Shown in pieces: positions 49,285 to 57,891 of a stretch of 64,000 nt of DNA (within the stretch, counting starts at the first letter, position 1; every line of letters starts with the position of its first letter). The translations under genes and the position numbers were made by a program. The notes under the pieces were generated by a model that saw only the letters and a program-made list of their open reading frames with translations, searched no databases and was not told where the DNA came from. This stretch comes from Vibrio chagasii (GTDB lineage Bacteria > Pseudomonadota > Gammaproteobacteria > Enterobacterales > Vibrionaceae), in assembly GCF_024347355.1 (NCBI RefSeq), contig NZ_AP025465.1, forward strand, positions 1,922,001-1,986,000, read 5' to 3'.

Positions 49285-51081
49285 TTAGATTCGGGATTGT
49301 TCCAGCACATTTTCTGCATAGTTTTTAAGGCTTGTGATCCCTATAGTTGGGATATACTCCTCAAGCGCATCAATCGCTTCTGGGTACTGAATCGCCATGC
49401 TCCCAAGCAAATCAATCAGCTGCTTAATCACTTGCTGGTTAGTTTCAGCAAATAGACGTTCTCTGTATACCTGAACAAACTCAGATTGCGGCGTGGTGAA
49501 ACTCAGGCCTGCTGATGCGATTTCTCGAACGCGTTCATCTTCAGCTTCCAATAAGCCAAGCAACACAGATTGAGCTTCTGGTGTATTCACGAATCGGAGT
49601 GAATTGACGGCCGCATGGCGCACGGATTTATTCTCATGGCTTAAGAATGGCGTAACCTTATCTATTTGGTTAGGTGAACCAATGTTACCAAGCACACTTA
49701 GTGAATCAGCGATATCGCTCGCGTCTGAAGCCTGACTCAATTCAAGCTCAAACTGTTGATAAAGCTTATTGCCCCTGTCTTCATCTCTGTCCAGTAAATT
49801 ATTCGCCATGCTACCTAACACCAATTTTGCCTGTACTTGATCTTCATGTTTAAAGAGCGTTTGAGACATTGTCTGAACCGTATCAACGCTTGCTTGAGTC
49901 GGCTCTTTTAGGAATGCAAGCTTTAACATGATTGCCTGCTGCTTCGATACCGACGAAGTATTGAGTACATCCAATAAAATTTGCTGGGCCCCCGGTGAGC
50001 CAACATTAACCAAAAGTGCACTCAGCATTTGAAATGACGGGTGGCTGGCGTTGTACATTCGCATCCACTCTTCTATCTGAGCCAGTTTAGAGGGGTCCAA
50101 CGTAACCCAGGCACGAAGCTCAAAGAACAACTGAGAGCGCTCTTTATTGCCATAAGACGGCGTTGCGCGCAGACGACCTTTAAAGGTATCAGGGTCAGCA
50201 TTAGACAAGGTATTTTCATACATTTGAGTCTTCAACAGCGCTTTCTGATACGATCCATCTAAAGTATCTTGTACAACTAACCCAACCAAAGCAGTTCTGG
50301 AGTCTGCTATTTTTGACTGAAAAAGATAGTTCAGGCTAAGAGACATACTCTCTCTAGCCATCAAACGGTTAGCGGAAAAGGTACTTCGCTCTCTGTTGGT
50401 TTGAATCTGCTCGATACGTTTAAAGAACCTACTGATCACCACATTCGTGAATTGACTTATGCGGACTTGCGGGTTAAGAGCAATGTACTCTTTTAAGATC
50501 GTAGTATCCAACGTTGGAGAAGAACCTTCCTGCAAGCGGTAACTCACATCGTAATCTGAGGTAAAGTCGCCTTCTACAGTCTGCCAGCTGGCTTTACCGT
50601 CGTTGGTAAGCGAAACCTGAAACTGCCCTATCCACTCCTTTAATACAGGAGAGAACTCTGCGAAGTAACGTTCCTGAAACTCTAAGCCGGATAGATGACC
50701 ATTTTTATTCAGGATGCCCGTTACAACGATGTCTTTCGGCCATACCCAATTCACTTCTTCGTTGATGCTGGCTTTAAAAGTGTCTGCATCAAACGAAAAC
50801 TCCAATTGATAGCCTAATGCATTTTCCTCAATAACATGGATATGCATCTTACCTTTGAAGGCATAGTCCACGTCTATTGAAGAGCCAATAAGGTTGGCAG
50901 ATCCGGTATACCCCGAAGCATAACCAGATGCATCACTGGTGTACTCTAACCCGTAAGTATATGTATTACCGGGCTCGAAACGGATCAAGTACTTTTGCTC
51001 CGTTCCTTTGACATACCCAATCAAAATCATAGCAACAACCCCTGCCATTGTAGCCAAGTACAGCGTTACCTTTGTTGTCAT
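49285..51081 (-). CDS. Exported HEAT-repeat protein with vitellogenin-like N-terminus
   Basis: A 598-residue protein, last gene of a six-gene operon. Residues 5-23 form an uncleaved-looking signal anchor. Residues about 30-130 read like the start of the large lipid transfer protein domain (vitellogenin/MTP): R-F-E-P-G-N-T-Y-T-Y-G-L-E-Y, then beta strands K-G-K-M-H-I-H-V-I-E and Y-Q-L-E-F-S-F. A helical solenoid follows, with clear HEAT repeats near 470-550 (V-R-H-A-A-V-N-S-L, V-R-E-I-A-S-A-G-L). In animals this arrangement binds lipoprotein lipid. The lipid-transfer idea is inference from pattern alone. It starts 19 bp after the 797-codon gene. Confidence 0.7.
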   Translation of the reverse strand: MTTKVTLYLATMAGVVAMILIGYVKGTEQKYLIRFEPGNTYTYGLEYTSDASGYASGYTGSANLIGSSIDVDYAFKGKMHIHVIEENALGYQLEFSFDADTFKASINEEVNWVWPKDIVVTGILNKNGHLSGLEFQERYFAEFSPVLKEWIGQFQVSLTNDGKASWQTVEGDFTSDYDVSYRLQEGSSPTLDTTILKEYIALNPQVRISQFTNVVISRFFKRIEQIQTNRERSTFSANRLMARESMSLSLNYLFQSKIADSRTALVGLVVQDTLDGSYQKALLKTQMYENTLSNADPDTFKGRLRATPSYGNKERSQLFFELRAWVTLDPSKLAQIEEWMRMYNASHPSFQMLSALLVNVGSPGAQQILLDVLNTSSVSKQQAIMLKLAFLKEPTQASVDTVQTMSQTLFKHEDQVQAKLVLGSMANNLLDRDEDRGNKLYQQFELELSQASDASDIADSLSVLGNIGSPNQIDKVTPFLSHENKSVRHAAVNSLRFVNTPEAQSVLLGLLEAEDERVREIASAGLSFTTPQSEFVQVYRERLFAETNQQVIKQLIDLLGSMAIQYPEAIDALEEYIPTIGITSLKNYAENVLEQSRI

Positions 51082-51100
51082 TCTTTACCAACCTAATTTT

Positions 51101-53494
51101 TTAGTGTAGGAACCCGTGCAGGCTTCTTAGCACATTTGCGTTATCAATTTTTTCTTGTTCAATGACCGAAGTCGATGAGGTACCACCAAGCGAACTTACA
51201 GGCACGGAATCACCGAAGTTCAGGGCTTCCATATGCCAGTCAGCGGAGTTTCTAACCATCACTCTCTGAGCACGCGATTGAGCCGAATTATGATCAATCG
51301 TCGCCGCAAGCCAGGACTCATACTGCTCCAGATTTTGCTTAGCCGATTGGTTGCTCAACTGAAACTCTGCTCGTTTTTGAGGAAGTAGGGTAACGGATGG
51401 ACTTTCAAGTTCCTCTTTCAACTTCTTAAAGGTATTTTGAATTCGAACCTGAGTTTTAGAACTATACTCAGTCAAAGCAACGTGCCTCTGATACAAATTC
51501 ACTTTGCCCCTTAACGCATCTGCTTCACGTCGGTCGGTCTGGTCTATCAGAGAACCATTCATCTGAACCCCCTGATAACCATAAACTAGTTGCCAGTTCA
51601 TGATAGGCTTTGACCACGCATAGCCACCGTAGCTATATAGATTCTTTGATTTACGCTTAGATCTGATGCACGGATATGGAATCTTAATGAATCCAACCTT
51701 TTTTTTACATATCTTTATCCAAGGATACTCAACATATGCGCTGATACCACCATTCATTGCCCGAAGTACTGCGTCAGAAGTCAGACCGAGTTTGAGGTAT
51801 GGTTCACCAGACTGAGCGAAGAACACACCAGCTTTACCACGAAGTGGAACAGACAAATTCAATACGTCAATATTACCTCTTACACCTGCCGAAAGGACTT
51901 TTTTGATACCTACAGCCCCTTCACCAAATGCTGCTGCTTTCGCAATTGGTTGAATTTCCGCATACACTTGAGTCATGTATAAACCCCAGTTTAGACGAGC
52001 ATTTGAGCTCGCGTACGCCCCAACACTGATATAAACTGGTATAGGGCCTATCGCGAATTGCTGAGTGTATTCATAAGAATAGCTGTATCCATCACCCCTC
52101 CCCAGAAGCTCTATGCTGTCCTTAATGATACCTTCGTTTTTCAGCCAGTGACGCTTATAAAGCTGATGACCTAGGACTTGAATATCAACATTACCTTCCA
52201 GCTTCTGTGGACCAACTTCAGCTTGCGCATAAGCCCCGATGGCATTGTTTTTTTTATTGAAGATGTAAACATCCGCTCGGCCCACTGCGATCGCCCATTG
52301 AACCTCTTCTGAGCCACGAATCTCGTAGTATGCAGACGCTGTAGTACCAGCAATGCTTCGCTTGCCAAGATCAAAGCCCGTCCAGTCTTTACGCTTCTTA
52401 AGTACCAAATCTGCTCGAGTTGGCGGTTCAAAAGATTCATTAAAGCTGATGCTAGGCACATCAGGGATATCCCAGTTAGTCGGAATGGCAAGCCCCAACT
52501 CTTCGATAGTTTGCTTAATGAACTCAGGAGACGGCATGGTTAACTTGATCTTTAGCCCGTCCAGTTCTAAAAATTCCGAACTCCACTCCATTGCTTTAAC
52601 TAATGGAGACCAAGTCAGAATACTATCGATAGCTGGCAAGTCAAAACCCATTCCGGCCAATGCACTATTGAGATTATCTTCAATGTAAGAGATTACGGCC
52701 TGGGCAGTATTGCCTTCACTTCCGCCGCCAACGATTTGGACTAAACGATCAACATCTACCTCAGTTACACCATTTGAGGTTTTCATTGGCAGATTCATGG
52801 CTTCGTAAACGCTATAGCCAAGTGCACACAAGATCTTATTGGTGTTGTTTGCTGCTCGAATGTACTGATCGAATTTCGCCAGGTCACCAGATTTAAGTCG
52901 ATACGGTTCATCAAGGAATTCCTTTAATTGCTCATCAGCATGGCCCGCGATGTGCCCATTGACCTTTTCCACCAGTCTATCGACATTTATTTGCGGGCAG
53001 CTTCCTGGATCAATAGCGTCCAAACGGCGCATTAATTCTTCGCGAGCATAAAGCTCTAACGCATCCAACAAACGCTTTTGTAACAATTCCGGATCGTTAA
53101 ATAGCTCATAGATATCCACTGGCAACTGTTCAAAGGAATCATCACGCATACTATAGCCGTAAGGTGTGATCTGTGATTCCAGTTGGTTAGCTAAACCAAT
53201 GTACTCGTTGATCTCAATACGCTCTGGCTGAGTTTCCGAAGTTACCCGAAGCAACAAGTAAGTTTTGCCAGATTGAACATCCAGTTCCAGATCGTCATTC
53301 GGGTATTTATTTGCCAACTCTCGAATTTCACTGTCTGTAAACGGGACAAACTCTTTTGGTGTTCTGTCTCCAAGTACGAGTTTGATAATTTCTTCCCCTG
53401 CTGATGCACCTGCATTTTGTGCAAACACGAAAGGCACATCAAAGAAAGTGAATAGAGAAAATAGACAAAACATTTTCTTCAATGTAGACATCAT
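51101..53494 (-). CDS. Large secreted protein of unknown function, operon gene 5
   Basis: A 797-residue protein with signal peptide (K-K-M-F-C-L-F-S-L-F-T-F-F, cleavage near V-F-A-Q). The first half is helical and acidic. From about 380 to 640 the sequence alternates in short strands (for example Y-S-Y-S-Y-E-Y and V-Y-I-S-V-G-A-Y-A) and looks like an extended beta-sheet or barrel rich in Gly and Tyr. The last 130 residues are again helical and basic. Few cysteines. It overlaps the upstream gene by four bases and precedes the vitellogenin-like gene by 19 bp. The beta-rich centre next to a lipid-transfer-like partner suggests a shared complex, but I recognise no family. Confidence 0.7.
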   Translation of the reverse strand: MMSTLKKMFCLFSLFTFFDVPFVFAQNAGASAGEEIIKLVLGDRTPKEFVPFTDSEIRELANKYPNDDLELDVQSGKTYLLLRVTSETQPERIEINEYIGLANQLESQITPYGYSMRDDSFEQLPVDIYELFNDPELLQKRLLDALELYAREELMRRLDAIDPGSCPQINVDRLVEKVNGHIAGHADEQLKEFLDEPYRLKSGDLAKFDQYIRAANNTNKILCALGYSVYEAMNLPMKTSNGVTEVDVDRLVQIVGGGSEGNTAQAVISYIEDNLNSALAGMGFDLPAIDSILTWSPLVKAMEWSSEFLELDGLKIKLTMPSPEFIKQTIEELGLAIPTNWDIPDVPSISFNESFEPPTRADLVLKKRKDWTGFDLGKRSIAGTTASAYYEIRGSEEVQWAIAVGRADVYIFNKKNNAIGAYAQAEVGPQKLEGNVDIQVLGHQLYKRHWLKNEGIIKDSIELLGRGDGYSYSYEYTQQFAIGPIPVYISVGAYASSNARLNWGLYMTQVYAEIQPIAKAAAFGEGAVGIKKVLSAGVRGNIDVLNLSVPLRGKAGVFFAQSGEPYLKLGLTSDAVLRAMNGGISAYVEYPWIKICKKKVGFIKIPYPCIRSKRKSKNLYSYGGYAWSKPIMNWQLVYGYQGVQMNGSLIDQTDRREADALRGKVNLYQRHVALTEYSSKTQVRIQNTFKKLKEELESPSVTLLPQKRAEFQLSNQSAKQNLEQYESWLAATIDHNSAQSRAQRVMVRNSADWHMEALNFGDSVPVSSLGGTSSTSVIEQEKIDNANVLRSLHGFLH

Positions 53495-54624
53495 TGTATC
53501 ACCTCCGAGAAAGGTGCTTGAGGAACACGAGATAACTGAGCATGCAGATAACGCTGCTGATCAAGCGTCATTTTTTGAATAGCGGTACGATCCAACCCAA
53601 TCAAACTTTTCAGTAACGCGCAGTTATATTTCTGGTGGTTTGCCGAAATTTTACATTGCGGTGCATACGTTGACAGAGTCCTCCGATAAACATCATAAAG
53701 GGTAATGTATGCCCTTCTTTGAGCCACAATAAGAGCATGTTTTGCATCGTTGTACTTTCTGTCCATAAAATTCAGACTCGGCTGCTTCAAAGAGGCTTCT
53801 AAAGGGCTGCTAATGATTCGTACTCTGTCTTTTTGATAACTGGCTTCAAAGACTCTGAAATGTGCGTCAGCAAGGAACCAGTCTCGGCGTGCTCGTGACA
53901 TGACAAACGATGCCGCTTTAGATGCATCATCAACAGGTTTGGACACTAGTGACTCAACCGCAAAAAGTTGCTTTAAGTTCTCTAGCGACTCAGTTAACTC
54001 AGGGTATTGAAGCCTTGAAAGGTTGATGATTGACGCCAATACTTCACTGGTTAGCAACAGAGCACTCTCTAAACGAGACATCTGCTCAACTGTGAATGTT
54101 TTGCTGATATCGTCAAAAGCACCATAAGTTGTGGTGACATTTGTATTCAAAGCAGGAATTGTTGTGCTGAACTCCTGGATGTAATCCGTCGGATACTGAG
54201 GTATGTCATTCAGAACCGCCATGCCTCGGACAGCCTGCTTACGGATTTGAGAAGATTCATCAATTGCTGTGTAGAGTTCATTGAGTAGCAGAGACGTTTC
54301 ACTTTTAAATGCACCTGCATCCGATTTCGCTAAGGTTTGATGATCACTTAAACGACGCCTTAAATCGTTCATTTTATTCATCCAGACATTATGTTCGTCA
54401 TACCATTTCGATACTTTGTCTGATACACCATTTTGTCCTAAGTAGTGCTCGTCTCTTGCCAATCTGTACTGACTCAATGATTGTAATATTTGATCAATTC
54501 GATAATTGAGTTGATTGAGTGACTTTTGCTGGTTGTCCAACTGTTCAGAGGTCACGTTCGCTGCGATTGCATTTCCCTGAAATAGCGCCAATAGCAAAGC
54601 CGCTCCAACTAGCCTAACTTTCAT
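53491..54624 (-). CDS. Secreted alpha-helical protein, operon gene 4
   Basis: A 377-residue protein with a clean signal peptide (M-K-V-R-L-V-G-A-A-L-L-L-A-L, cleavage near A-I-A-A). The mature part is almost entirely helical. An N-terminal coiled coil is likely (Q-L-D-N-Q-Q-K-S-L-N-Q-L), with two cysteines near the C-terminus (C-K-I-S-A-N-H-Q-K-Y-N-C) positioned for a disulphide. No known motif. It follows an intrinsic terminator that separates it from the first three genes. Its stop overlaps the next start as ATGA-type coupling. Confidence 0.68.
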   Translation of the reverse strand: MKVRLVGAALLLALFQGNAIAANVTSEQLDNQQKSLNQLNYRIDQILQSLSQYRLARDEHYLGQNGVSDKVSKWYDEHNVWMNKMNDLRRRLSDHQTLAKSDAGAFKSETSLLLNELYTAIDESSQIRKQAVRGMAVLNDIPQYPTDYIQEFSTTIPALNTNVTTTYGAFDDISKTFTVEQMSRLESALLLTSEVLASIINLSRLQYPELTESLENLKQLFAVESLVSKPVDDASKAASFVMSRARRDWFLADAHFRVFEASYQKDRVRIISSPLEASLKQPSLNFMDRKYNDAKHALIVAQRRAYITLYDVYRRTLSTYAPQCKISANHQKYNCALLKSLIGLDRTAIQKMTLDQQRYLHAQLSRVPQAPFSEVIQ

Positions 54625-54662
54625 GTTATACCCAGTAGAAATAAATATAAGAGAATAAAAAT

Positions 54663-54690
54663 GCCACTTAAGCGAATTAACTTAAGTGGC
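54663..54690 (-). terminator. Internal terminator between operon genes 3 and 4
   Basis: GCCACTTAAG (54663-54672) pairs perfectly with CTTAAGTGGC (54681-54690). On the minus strand the stem is followed by ATTTTTATT, a good intrinsic terminator. It should lower expression of the three downstream genes relative to the first three unless a promoter lies within the 40 bp after it. Confidence 0.8.
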
Positions 54691-54698
54691 TTGATTGA

Positions 54699-56270
54699 TT
54701 AAAGTTCAGCTAACTTATCTTGAAGTGCTTCAAGTTTTTCTCGATCGAGACTACGGGCGTTTCTTGCCACCGCTAACGTGTGCTCAATAACATTCTCAAG
54801 CGCCAAAATTTTTCGGCTATTTATCGTTTTCATGCTTTCAATGATAGAACGCAGATCTGAACTATTGGTATCAGAATAGGATATATCGCCAGTTAACTGC
54901 GCTAGAGAAATTAAGAATTCCCAATGCGCATAATGGACAGTCTCGTATTTCTTATAACCGGACTCATCGTAAAGATAATCAAAGTCAAAATTGAACAAGT
55001 TCTCTATACCACCAACACTAGTTTGTTGAGACAACTGGTTTAACTTTTCAAAATTTGGCCTTGAATTTACTGGGTCATGTAAGGACGTTTCCATGACCAG
55101 CGTCCATTCCATACTTAGGGCATCAAATTCTAAAGGAATATAACCCGCAGTGAAGAAATCAGGCACAAATACCGTCGTGGCAATCCTGTCCCATATGGTC
55201 GCCATTTCTTGCGTAATCTGATGTTTCATGTCGTTGCTTGAACGAAGTAAGTTCTCCAGAGACTGTCTTTCCACAATCAAAGAATTCGCTTCAGCAACAA
55301 GAACATCAGCCAGTCTTTCTAGCTCAGTAATGTATTCCGTTCCACCCGTAACATCCAGGTTCACACGCCAGTGCGGTTCGCTCAGGTCTTGACTGTTAAC
55401 AACAGCAAACTTGACAGGGCTAGTACCACATCGTATCAAAAAGGTTTTCAACGCGTTAGGCTCAAATCCTCCGATACCAGAATCAGATGCGACGCCAATT
55501 TTTGATAGGTTGGAACCTTTATAGTAGAGCGGCACGTTAACTGAAGGCACAGTGGTGTTATCCACACAGCTCAATTCATAATATGCAGATGGCAAAACTT
55601 CAGATTTGAAGCTCCCAGACCACTTTGAAGTCACGTTTGTTGGCATCGGAGTCAAATTCGTCACTTCTGCTGATATAAAGGTCGTAATGTCACCAACTAT
55701 GATTGGTACTAAGCCAAGGTTTTTAGAGATTCGGTTCTTCTTAACAATCTCTTTCAGTTCCCCACTGTAGTCTGCTCTCGGTACTTTGTAGGTAAGATCA
55801 GCCTGCACAGGCGTCACCATTAAGTTGTTGCTTACACAGGTTTCAATATTCCCGGACACACTACAGTGAGAACCACGGTGATAGTATGTAGATTTATCAA
55901 ATTGATATGGCCCACTTCCACAACTGATAACATTTGCGAACTTGCCCGTATTAGTGTTGAACGCTTCATATACTGCTGCACAATTTTGGAGTTTTCTACT
56001 CACTGAAAACTCAGGATGACTCTGTCTGACACTTAATTCGCCCGCTAAATCTAAGCTTTCCGGATAAAGAACGATTGAAGTTTGGCTCGGCGACAAGGTT
56101 TTACGTTTGGTAGGTAAGGTATGCTCACTGACCCAATCGTCCAAACTGCAAGACCACTGAGCATGAGCAGGGTATTCATTGGAGCTAAGCGTACAGGTAC
56201 TAGCAGCACTGGTGAACGTGACACCAGACAACACTACACCTATGGTTAGGTATAAGTTAGATAGTTTCAT
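54699..56270 (-). CDS. Secreted protein of unknown function, operon gene 3
   Basis: A 523-residue protein from the ATG at 56270, chosen because it begins a standard signal peptide (M-K-L-S-N-L-Y-L-T-I-G-V-V-L) and AAGGA lies upstream. An ATG four codons earlier overlaps the previous stop. The N-terminal 300 residues are beta-rich with about ten cysteines (pairs such as C-T-L...W-S-C and C-S-V-S-G...C), so disulphides are expected. From about 330 the protein is helical, with E-R-L-A-D-V-L-V-A-E-A-N-S-L coiled-coil character, and ends in a basic coiled coil. This two-part design, binding head and helical stalk, is only a structural reading. Confidence 0.68.
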   Translation of the reverse strand: MKLSNLYLTIGVVLSGVTFTSAASTCTLSSNEYPAHAQWSCSLDDWVSEHTLPTKRKTLSPSQTSIVLYPESLDLAGELSVRQSHPEFSVSRKLQNCAAVYEAFNTNTGKFANVISCGSGPYQFDKSTYYHRGSHCSVSGNIETCVSNNLMVTPVQADLTYKVPRADYSGELKEIVKKNRISKNLGLVPIIVGDITTFISAEVTNLTPMPTNVTSKWSGSFKSEVLPSAYYELSCVDNTTVPSVNVPLYYKGSNLSKIGVASDSGIGGFEPNALKTFLIRCGTSPVKFAVVNSQDLSEPHWRVNLDVTGGTEYITELERLADVLVAEANSLIVERQSLENLLRSSNDMKHQITQEMATIWDRIATTVFVPDFFTAGYIPLEFDALSMEWTLVMETSLHDPVNSRPNFEKLNQLSQQTSVGGIENLFNFDFDYLYDESGYKKYETVHYAHWEFLISLAQLTGDISYSDTNSSDLRSIIESMKTINSRKILALENVIEHTLAVARNARSLDREKLEALQDKLAEL

Positions 56271-56278
56271 AGAGCTAA

Positions 56279-56590
56279 TCATTCCTTAATCATTTGATAA
56301 CTCTGAACAACAGGACTGCCCTGCTCACACGCTTCAGATATATGGAATTTCACTTTAGTTTTCGTGAACATTGCAGACGCTAGTACCGAAATAGTTTGCT
56401 GTTCAGAGGTAGAAACCAGTACTTGATTCCCTGCGCAGTCACTTGTAATGTTGAGTACATTCGGTAACACAATTTCGCAATACTCGCTGTCCATAGCACA
56501 CTGTATATTACTGATTTCACTGTCATAAGTACCAGCGGCATTCACTCCAACTGAAAACAAAGCAAGACTGAGAAAAGTTTTGAATCTCAT
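56279..56590 (-). CDS. Small secreted four-cysteine protein B, operon gene 2
   Basis: A 103-residue protein with signal peptide M-R-F-K-T-F-L-S-L-A-L-F-S-V-G-V-N-A-A. The mature domain has cysteines spaced like its upstream neighbour: I-Q-C-x6-C near the start, a third in S-D-C-A-G-N, and the last in S-E-A-C. S-E-Q-x7-L-A-S-A-M sits between the last two. It is a paralogue of gene 1. The L-A-S-A-M segment followed by a Val-rich strand and a late Cys recalls small secreted B-subunit-like proteins, but this is weak. It lies 9 bp downstream of gene 1 and overlaps or abuts gene 3. Confidence 0.68.
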   Translation of the reverse strand: MRFKTFLSLALFSVGVNAAGTYDSEISNIQCAMDSEYCEIVLPNVLNITSDCAGNQVLVSTSEQQTISVLASAMFTKTKVKFHISEACEQGSPVVQSYQMIKE

Positions 56591-56599
56591 ACTTCCTCC

Positions 56600-56938
56600 T
56601 TAATTAACGCTTTTGCGCGCAACTACATTGAAAGAGGCCAGTTCAGGCAGTGTGTTGTAACAAGTGTTGGAAAGTTCGAGCTCAACCTGATGGTGTGTCA
56701 TCATGGCAGATGAAAGAAGCGCTACAGCTAACTTTCCTTGCTCGCTATCAGATTCCCAGGTGATTTTGTTTGCAGTACATTCAGCCGGACCCATCTGCTC
56801 TAAATTTAAGGTCAAAAAACAACGGTTTGTTGCCTGATCACACCCTAGGCTTTGAATAGATGCAGTTGGAAGTCTCTGAGCCATCGCGACCGTTCCAAAC
56901 AAGGACAACCCCAAAGTGATAAATAACTTATGTTTCAT
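56600..56938 (-). CDS. Small secreted four-cysteine protein A, operon gene 1
   Basis: A 112-residue protein with signal peptide M-K-H-K-L-F-I-T-L-G-L-S-L-F-G, cleaved near A-M-A-Q. The mature part shows S-I-Q-S-L-G-C-x6-C-F-L-T-L, A-E-C-T-A-N, S-E-Q-G-K-L-A-V-A-L-L-S-S-A-M and S-N-T-C, the same four-cysteine layout as gene 2. The two are therefore a tandem duplication. It is the promoter-proximal gene, so it is expected to be the most abundant product. The AT-rich region upstream (56939-57250) should hold the promoter. Confidence 0.68.
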   Translation of the reverse strand: MKHKLFITLGLSLFGTVAMAQRLPTASIQSLGCDQATNRCFLTLNLEQMGPAECTANKITWESDSEQGKLAVALLSSAMMTHHQVELELSNTCYNTLPELASFNVVARKSVN

Positions 56939-57458
56939 TTCTAAACCTATGTACGTTATTAATGAATTTCAATGAACTTCGAATTTGAGCTCGTGCTTAA
57001 AACCATCTGCCGAGCTTCTTTCGAAATGTTCATGGATTTTTTAATTGGTAGGTACAGGCTAATTAATTGATATTTAAATTAATATACATATCAACCAAAA
57101 CATTACTATAACTTATAACTCCTGGTAGATATATGGGCACCGAACAGTGATAAATAGGATCATGATGCATATCACTGTTTTGAATACTCTATTTTCAGCT
57201 TATAAATATTCTTTCTGCAATTTAAGTATAAGAAATTGATTAAAGATAAGAAATTGTTAACGGGATGTTGAAAAAATGAAGAAAACCAATGTTACGCTGA
57301 CTTCTGTGTTCAAACCGTTTTACAACTAACTGGCTCGGTTAAACTCAGCCATATAATGTGGGCACCCGGAGAGTTGACCGACTTCGGCTGAAGCTGCGTT
57401 CGCCACAATTCGCGTTTGACGATAAAGGCTTTCGCTCCCATGAGTGTTGAATGATTAT
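56939..57458. other. Promoter region of the secreted-protein operon
   Basis: No gene seen. The part to about 57250 is strongly AT-rich; the part from about 57340 to 57440 is more GC-balanced and may be a scrap of a lost gene I cannot identify. Confidence 0.4.
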
Positions 57459-57737
57459 TTACCGGTAACAGGTAACCTTATCGTTACCACACAAGTAAGT
57501 TCTGTCTCGCCAATAACAAAATCCATTGCCGTATCCCTCACCTAAATTCGCTCGGCCATCAGACCAATCATCTCCAACGTAAATATAATAGTTTTGAGTT
57601 GAAGCGTTCGAGCGTACTCAACAATTTCTGCTATATCATCTAAATCTTCGTAGACCTCTGACTATAAACAAATTCCCCAACCTCCAATGCTTACCATGGT
57701 CTTTCGGAAAAGTGATGAAAACTCCATAGGAATTCAT
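57459..57737 (-). pseudogene. Decayed small protein gene with two compensating frameshifts
   Basis: The ATG at 57737 opens M-N-S-Y-G-V-F-I-T-F-P-K-D-H-G. The sequence then continues sensibly in the next frame as V-Y-E-D-L-D-D-I-A-E-I-V-E-Y-A-R-T-L. It returns to the first frame for Y-I-Y-V-G-D-D-W-S-D-G-R-A and ends C-G-N-D-K-V-T-C-Y-R at 57459. The ancestral product would be about 92 residues with an acidic, aromatic composition like small immunity proteins. That likeness is a guess. Confidence 0.5.
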
Positions 57738-57753
57738 TTTTGATTAAGTAGTC

Positions 57754-57891
57754 TTAATAGACGTTGTCGAATTGAAGTCTACACAAATCGAGGGGCTTTG
57801 GCGTATCTTCAATCATGCCAGTCATTCCACCTAAACGATGAGTGGTAACACGACAAATTTCTTTAGAGTCAGCCATAATGAGAGCGTGCAT
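57754..57891 (-). CDS. Possible short gene or remnant
   Basis: A 45-residue frame from the ATG at 57891, with the open frame extending about 20 codons further upstream without an obvious start. It reads M-H-A-L-I-M-A-D-S-K-E-I and then R-V-T-T-H-R-L-G-G-M-T-G. The composition is protein-like and the orientation matches the decayed gene 17 bp downstream, so the two may have formed one small operon. No ribosome site is evident, so it may be a truncated remnant. Confidence 0.35.
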   Translation of the reverse strand: MHALIMADSKEICRVTTHRLGGMTGMIEDTPKPLDLCRLQFDNVY

